Below, in pieces: positions 6,831-9,911 of a DNA stretch of 9,911 nucleotides. Made by a program: the position numbers and the translations under genes. The stretch is from an uncultured Myxococcales bacterium (GTDB lineage Bacteria; Myxococcota_A; Bradymonadia; UBA7976; UBA1532): NCBI GenBank assembly GCA_937896275.1, contig CALBMW010000487.1, positions 1 to 9,911 of the forward strand, read 5' to 3'. The notes beneath the pieces are model-generated. The model saw nothing but the letters and a program-made list of their open reading frames with translations. It was not told where the DNA came from and did no database searches. Each line of letters starts with the position of its first letter. The first letter of the stretch is position 1.

Positions 6831-7615
6831 GACTTGCCCCCCTTCTCCTTGGCCAGGTTGGTCAGGAGCGGCTTGAAGCCCTTGTCGCCCAGCCACAGCT
6901 GCAGCAAGTGGGTCACCCCGCGGCTGGTGAGCGTCGCGCCCGAGAGGCCGTCGACCTTGTGGGGCGCCGTCGCCACGGGACCGGCCGCGCCCTTCACCAC
7001 CTCGATCACCGCCATCCCCTTCTCGTCGAAGAGGGTGCGGCCCGGCCACAACCCCTTCCACCGCGGGTTGTCGACCTCGCCGCCGAGCCCGGGCGTCTCG
7101 CCGTGCTGGTAGAAGGTCAGCCCCCGGACCGTGTTCAGGTCGCGCTCCAGGGCGAGGTAGCCGTAGAGCGTCGACCACAGGCCCTTGCCCTCGACCGGCA
7201 GCACCAGCACCTCGAGGTTGCCCTGCGGATCGTTGAGCGCGTACACGAGCGCCTGCGTGGGCATCCGGCGCACGCCCGCCGGGTTGGGCAGCGCGTCCGT
7301 CGACGTCGCCGGATCGCTCAGCAACTTCTGCTGGTCGAAGGTCTTGGCGTCGACGCCCTCGACGAAGGTGCCGTCGGCCAGGTTGACGACCCGCGCCTTG
7401 ATGTTCTGGTCGAAGAGCGCCTGCACCTCGGCGGCGCTCAGGTGCGCGTCGGGGTCGAGGAGGCCGACGACGGCGAGCACCTTCTCCTGCCGATCGATGA
7501 CCTTGTTGATCTCCTGGAGCGGCTTGAGCGCGACGGCCAGCCCGGCCACGAAGATCGAGCAGACCAGGCAGACGGCGGTGGCGAAGCCAACGATGTAGCC
7601 GTTACCGCGCCCCAT
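6827..7615 (-). CDS. nqrC: Na+-NQR subunit C, covalent FMN subunit
   Basis: NqrC carries an FMN bound through phosphate to a threonine in a periplasmic domain and passes electrons on towards NqrB. The 262 residues (Vibrio about 257) contain one N-terminal membrane helix (about 8-30, with an unusual Cys16-x-x-Cys19 inside it) and an FMN-binding domain. The acceptor motif is DGLSGATLTSRGV (222-234), with Thr228 the predicted FMN-threonine. Upstream are GLWSTLYGYLALERDLNTV (145-163) and HGETPGLGGEVDNPRWKGLWPG (171-192), blocks typical of NqrC and RnfG. The ATG start at 7615 overlaps nqrB by 14 bp; the ribosome site (AAGGGTGG region) is weak, consistent with translational coupling. The downstream end overlaps nqrD by 4 bp. 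ApbE in the same operon is the expected flavinylating enzyme. Confidence 0.97.
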   Translation of the reverse strand: MGRGNGYIVGFATAVCLVCSIFVAGLAVALKPLQEINKVIDRQEKVLAVVGLLDPDAHLSAAEVQALFDQNIKARVVNLADGTFVEGVDAKTFDQQKLLSDPATSTDALPNPAGVRRMPTQALVYALNDPQGNLEVLVLPVEGKGLWSTLYGYLALERDLNTVRGLTFYQHGETPGLGGEVDNPRWKGLWPGRTLFDEKGMAVIEVVKGAAGPVATAPHKVDGLSGATLTSRGVTHLLQLWLGDKGFKPLLTNLAKEKGGKS

Positions 7616-8825
7616 ATCGCGCCACCCTTCGCTTGATGTTGGCCTGGACGAAGACGTGATCGATGAGCGGCGCGAACATGTTCATGAACAGGATCGCGAG
7701 CATCATCCCCTCCGGGTAGGCCGGGTTGACGACGCGCACCAGCACCACCAGGACGCCGATGCCGAAGCCATAGATGAGCTTCCCCTTGTCGGTGAACGCC
7801 GACGACACCGGATCGGTGGCCATGAAGACCGCGCCGAAGGCCCAGCCGCCCAACACGAGGTGCCAGTAGAAGGGCATCGCGAACATCGGGTTCGTGTCCG
7901 AGCCGATGGTGCTCAGCGCGACGCTCGTCAGGGTGGTGCCCACCAGCACGCCGGCCATCGTGCGCCACGATCCGACCCGCGTGAAGATGAGCAGCGCAGC
8001 CCCGAGCAGGCAGGCCAGCGCCGAGGTCTCGGCCATGGAGCCGGGCACGAGCCCCACGAAGGCGTCCATCCAGTCGGGGCTGCCGATCGGGCCGAAGGTG
8101 GCCGTCCCCTCCGCCGCGCGGCTGAGCCAGGTGGCGCCGCTCGCCGCGTCGGGCATGTGCGCCGAGATCCAGACCGAGTTGCCCGAGATCTGCGCGGGGT
8201 AGGCGAAGAAGAGGAAGGCGCGCCCGGTGAGGGCCGGGTTGAGGACGTTCATGCCCGTGCCGCCGAACACCTCCTTGCCGATGATGACGCCGAAGGCGAT
8301 GCCGATGGCGACCTGCCAGAGCGGGATCGTCGGCGGCAGGATGCACGGGAAGAGGAAGCCCGTGACGAGGAAGCCCTCGTTGATCTCGTGGCGCCGCACC
8401 AGCGCGAAGGCCACCTCGATGTGGCCGCCGACGACGAAGGTGACGATCCAGACGGGCAGGAAGTAGAGCGCGCCGTGCGCGACGTTGTTGAGCAGCGTGG
8501 GCGCGTAGCTCAGCCGCATGGCCTGGTAGAGGCTCTCCTGCCAGGTGTCGAGCGGCAGGGCGCCCAGGTCGTGGACCGCGTGGTTGGCCTGATAGCCGGT
8601 GTTGTAGAGGGCCATCAGCACGCACGGCATCAGCGCGGCGACCACCACGATCATCATGCGCTTCAGGTTCATCGCGTCGCGGACGTGGGTGGGGCCCTTC
8701 GTCACCTCACCGGGCGAGAACAGGATGGTGTCATTGGCCTCGAAGAAGGCGTGGTACTTGTGCCACGGGCCGCCCTTCTCGAACTTGGGCGCCCACTTGT
8801 CCAGGAAGTCGCGCAGGGCTTTCAT
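7602..8825 (-). CDS. nqrB: Na+-NQR subunit B, covalent FMN and quinone-reduction subunit
   Basis: NqrB is the large membrane subunit that carries covalent FMN and riboflavin, forms much of the Na+ channel and takes part in quinone reduction. The 407-residue product is full length (Vibrio about 415). Landmarks: amphipathic start MKALRDFLDKWAPKFEKGGP; VVGGHIEVAFALVRRHEINEGF (131-152), the glycine region implicated in quinone and inhibitor binding in Vibrio; KEVFGGTGMNVLNPALTGRA (184-203); FFAYPAQISG; and SGAT at 229-232, with Thr232 the predicted FMN acceptor (Vibrio Thr236). Then come GSDTNPMF, FMATDPVSSAFTDKGK, RVVNPAYPEGMMLAI and the ending NIKRRVARYGAR. About ten hydrophobic helices are visible. 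The insert after the FMN motif is shorter than in Vibrio. The ATG shares one base with the nqrA stop (TGATG), and AAGGAGG upstream in nqrA is a good ribosome site. Confidence 0.98.
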   Translation of the reverse strand: MKALRDFLDKWAPKFEKGGPWHKYHAFFEANDTILFSPGEVTKGPTHVRDAMNLKRMMIVVVAALMPCVLMALYNTGYQANHAVHDLGALPLDTWQESLYQAMRLSYAPTLLNNVAHGALYFLPVWIVTFVVGGHIEVAFALVRRHEINEGFLVTGFLFPCILPPTIPLWQVAIGIAFGVIIGKEVFGGTGMNVLNPALTGRAFLFFAYPAQISGNSVWISAHMPDAASGATWLSRAAEGTATFGPIGSPDWMDAFVGLVPGSMAETSALACLLGAALLIFTRVGSWRTMAGVLVGTTLTSVALSTIGSDTNPMFAMPFYWHLVLGGWAFGAVFMATDPVSSAFTDKGKLIYGFGIGVLVVLVRVVNPAYPEGMMLAILFMNMFAPLIDHVFVQANIKRRVARYGAR

Positions 8826-9911
8826 CAGCCCTCCTTCCAGATGGTCGAGAGGTTGCGGCGCAGGTGCGGACCGTAGTCCTCCTTGCCCGGGCTCACATAG
8901 GAGCAGAGGCCGAGATCCTCCTCGATCAGCTCCAGCGCGCCGAGCGCCTCGGCCCGCTCCACGTCGTCGATGATCAGCGAGCGCAGGAGGAAGGTCGGCA
9001 TCAGGTCGAGGGGCATGACGCGCTCGAAGGAGCCGATGGGCACCATCGCCCGGTGCGAGCCCTCGGTGTCGGTGGTGAAGGGGAAGCGCCGGCCCCCGAG
9101 CACGGAGCCCAAGAACGCCTTGGTGACCGAGAACTTGTCGCCGCCGGGCAGCAGCCAGCCCAGAAAGACGCGGTCACGGCCCTCGCGCAGGCACGACACC
9201 GTCTGGCTGAAGCGACCCAGGTAGCCGTCGCGGGGGCCCATCGCCGTGCGGCCGCAGATGACCGAGCCGTCGACGACGCGGTTCTCGCCGTCCTCGAGCT
9301 GGCCGGCGACGAGCTCGTCGAGGCTGGCGCCGAGGCGCGTGCGCAGGAGGCGCGGCGTCTTCACGCTGGGGCCGGCCATCGAGATCACGCGCTCGAAGTC
9401 GAGCTTGCCCGTCTCGAGGAAGCGGCCGATCGCCACCACGTCCTGGGCGCCGATGTGCCAGGCGATGCGCTGGCGGTTGACGGGATCGAGGAGGTGGATG
9501 TGGGTGCCTGCCAGGCCCGCGGGGTGCGGACCGGCGAACTCCTCGTGCCGGACGCGCTCGCCGGTGGGCACCTTGATGCCCGAGCCGGCCGCGGTGCAGA
9601 CGAAGACGGGGCCCTCGGTGAGGCGGGTGAGGGCGGCCACGCCCGTGGCGAAGGCGTCCTCCTTGCCGGCCAGCACCTTGGCCATCGCCGGCGCGAGCGG
9701 GCTGGTGTCGATGGCGGTGACGAAGATCGAGGCGCACTGCTCGGTGATCGCGGGCGCCCGGCCGAAGGGGCGCGCGCGGAGGGCGCTCCACAGCCCGCTC
9801 TCCGCGAGGATGGCGCGCAGCGGATCGCCGCTCAGCTCGGCGCCCCTCTTGCCGTCCCAACTCTCGAACGCGACCTGCTGGCCGGGGCCGTCGTTCGCCA
9901 GCTCGATGACC
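8825..9911 (-). CDS. nqrA: Na+-NQR subunit A (5' end outside window)
   Basis: NqrA is the cytoplasmic-facing peripheral subunit that associates with NqrB near the quinone site; its homologue in the Rnf complex is RnfC. The frame is open to the right edge: 361 residues are visible, running from VIELANDGPGQQVAFESW to the normal end LSTIWKEG. Against the usual length of about 446, roughly 85 N-terminal residues and the operon promoter lie beyond the window. Diagnostic blocks: AILAESGLWSALRARPFGR, IFVTAIDTSPLAPAM, HEEFAGPHPAGLAGTHIHLL, WHIGAQDVVAIGR, KTPRLLRTRLGASLDEL, DGENRVVDGSVICGR, FLGWLLPGGDKFSVT, SHRAMVPIGSFERVMPLDLMPTFLLRSL, and ALELIEEDLGLCSYVSPGKEDYGP near the end. An internal ATG at 9685 is not the start, because clear NqrA sequence continues upstream of it. 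The stop overlaps the nqrB start by one base. Confidence 0.97.
   Translation of the reverse strand, partial: VIELANDGPGQQVAFESWDGKRGAELSGDPLRAILAESGLWSALRARPFGRAPAITEQCASIFVTAIDTSPLAPAMAKVLAGKEDAFATGVAALTRLTEGPVFVCTAAGSGIKVPTGERVRHEEFAGPHPAGLAGTHIHLLDPVNRQRIAWHIGAQDVVAIGRFLETGKLDFERVISMAGPSVKTPRLLRTRLGASLDELVAGQLEDGENRVVDGSVICGRTAMGPRDGYLGRFSQTVSCLREGRDRVFLGWLLPGGDKFSVTKAFLGSVLGGRRFPFTTDTEGSHRAMVPIGSFERVMPLDLMPTFLLRSLIIDDVERAEALGALELIEEDLGLCSYVSPGKEDYGPHLRRNLSTIWKEG

Larger units (their letters stand above)
2996..9911 (-). other. nqrABCDEF-apbE-nqrM operon
   Basis: Eight co-directional genes encode all six Na+-NQR subunits and two maturation factors. In transcription order the junctions are: A/B overlap 1 bp (TGATG), B/C overlap 14 bp, C/D overlap 4 bp (GTGA), D/E gap 4 bp, E/F gap 9 bp, F/apbE overlap 1 bp (TGATG), apbE/nqrM gap 52 bp. 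This spacing implies one transcript with translational coupling; the promoter lies beyond the right edge. No internal promoter is evident. The order is that of Vibrio, and the presence of nqrA and an NADH-type nqrF separates it from the related Rnf cluster. Confidence 0.93.

Noticed and set aside
6831..7178. Upstream extension of nqrD inside nqrC
   Set aside because: The extension is a frame-shifted reading of nqrC with shadow composition; NqrD similarity begins at the GTG at 6830.
7438..8625. Open frame of 395 codons on the - strand overlapping nqrB and nqrC
   Set aside because: Different frame from nqrB; Arg/His/Gly-rich product without motifs, whereas the nqrB frame matches its family end to end.
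7656..8876. Open frame of 406 codons on the + strand
   Set aside because: Antisense to nqrB, with composition dominated by R, H, E, D and A; no domain recognisable.
2996..9911. Rnf complex instead of Na+-NQR
   Set aside because: nqrA and an NADH/FAD/[2Fe-2S] NqrF are present, the order is ABCDEF, and there is no RnfB- or RnfC-type polyferredoxin.

Overview
The window is about 9.9 kb of very GC-rich bacterial DNA, coding almost end to end. Two short rightward genes on the left converge on a long leftward operon. The operon encodes the sodium-pumping NADH:quinone oxidoreductase (Na+-NQR) and its maturation factors. The base composition and a left-end protein carrying the pilin-like 'IPAFxKYIRRSK-SEA' domain known to me from myxobacterial-type genomes suggest Myxococcota or a related deltaproteobacterial lineage, possibly marine. 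That placement is inference; no rRNA or other marker is present.

Layout. 1-1924 (+): the 3' part of a large protein, probably exported, of unknown function. Its C-terminal ~140 residues are a type IV pilin-like domain with no prepilin leader directly in front. 1964-3034 (+): an arginine N-succinyltransferase (AstA) gene, 39 bp downstream. 2996-9911 (-): read in transcription order, nqrA (5' end outside the window), nqrB, nqrC, nqrD, nqrE, nqrF, apbE and nqrM. The 3' ends of astA and nqrM overlap by 39 bp, and a perfect 9-bp GC hairpin lies over that overlap.

How the operon works together. NqrF takes electrons from NADH through FAD and a [2Fe-2S] cluster. They pass through the intramembrane Fe-S site made by cysteines of NqrD and NqrE, then the covalent FMNs on NqrC and NqrB, to quinone, with Na+ export. 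The flavin transferase ApbE attaches FMN to threonines in the SGAT motifs; both motifs are visible (NqrB Thr232, NqrC Thr228). NqrM, a small one-helix protein with four cysteines, is known to be needed for maturation of the complex, probably for the NqrD/NqrE iron site. The order nqrABCDEF-apbE-nqrM is that of Vibrio. Junctions from nqrA to apbE overlap or are at most 9 bp apart, indicating translational coupling. Only apbE-nqrM has a real spacer (52 bp).

No mobile element, tRNA, rRNA, CRISPR array or phage gene was seen. There is no intergenic stretch over 300 bp. I found no convincing new system. The items most worth a second look are the pilin-domain fusion, the convergent astA/nqrM overlap with its hairpin, and the divergent cysteine spacing and tail of NqrM.
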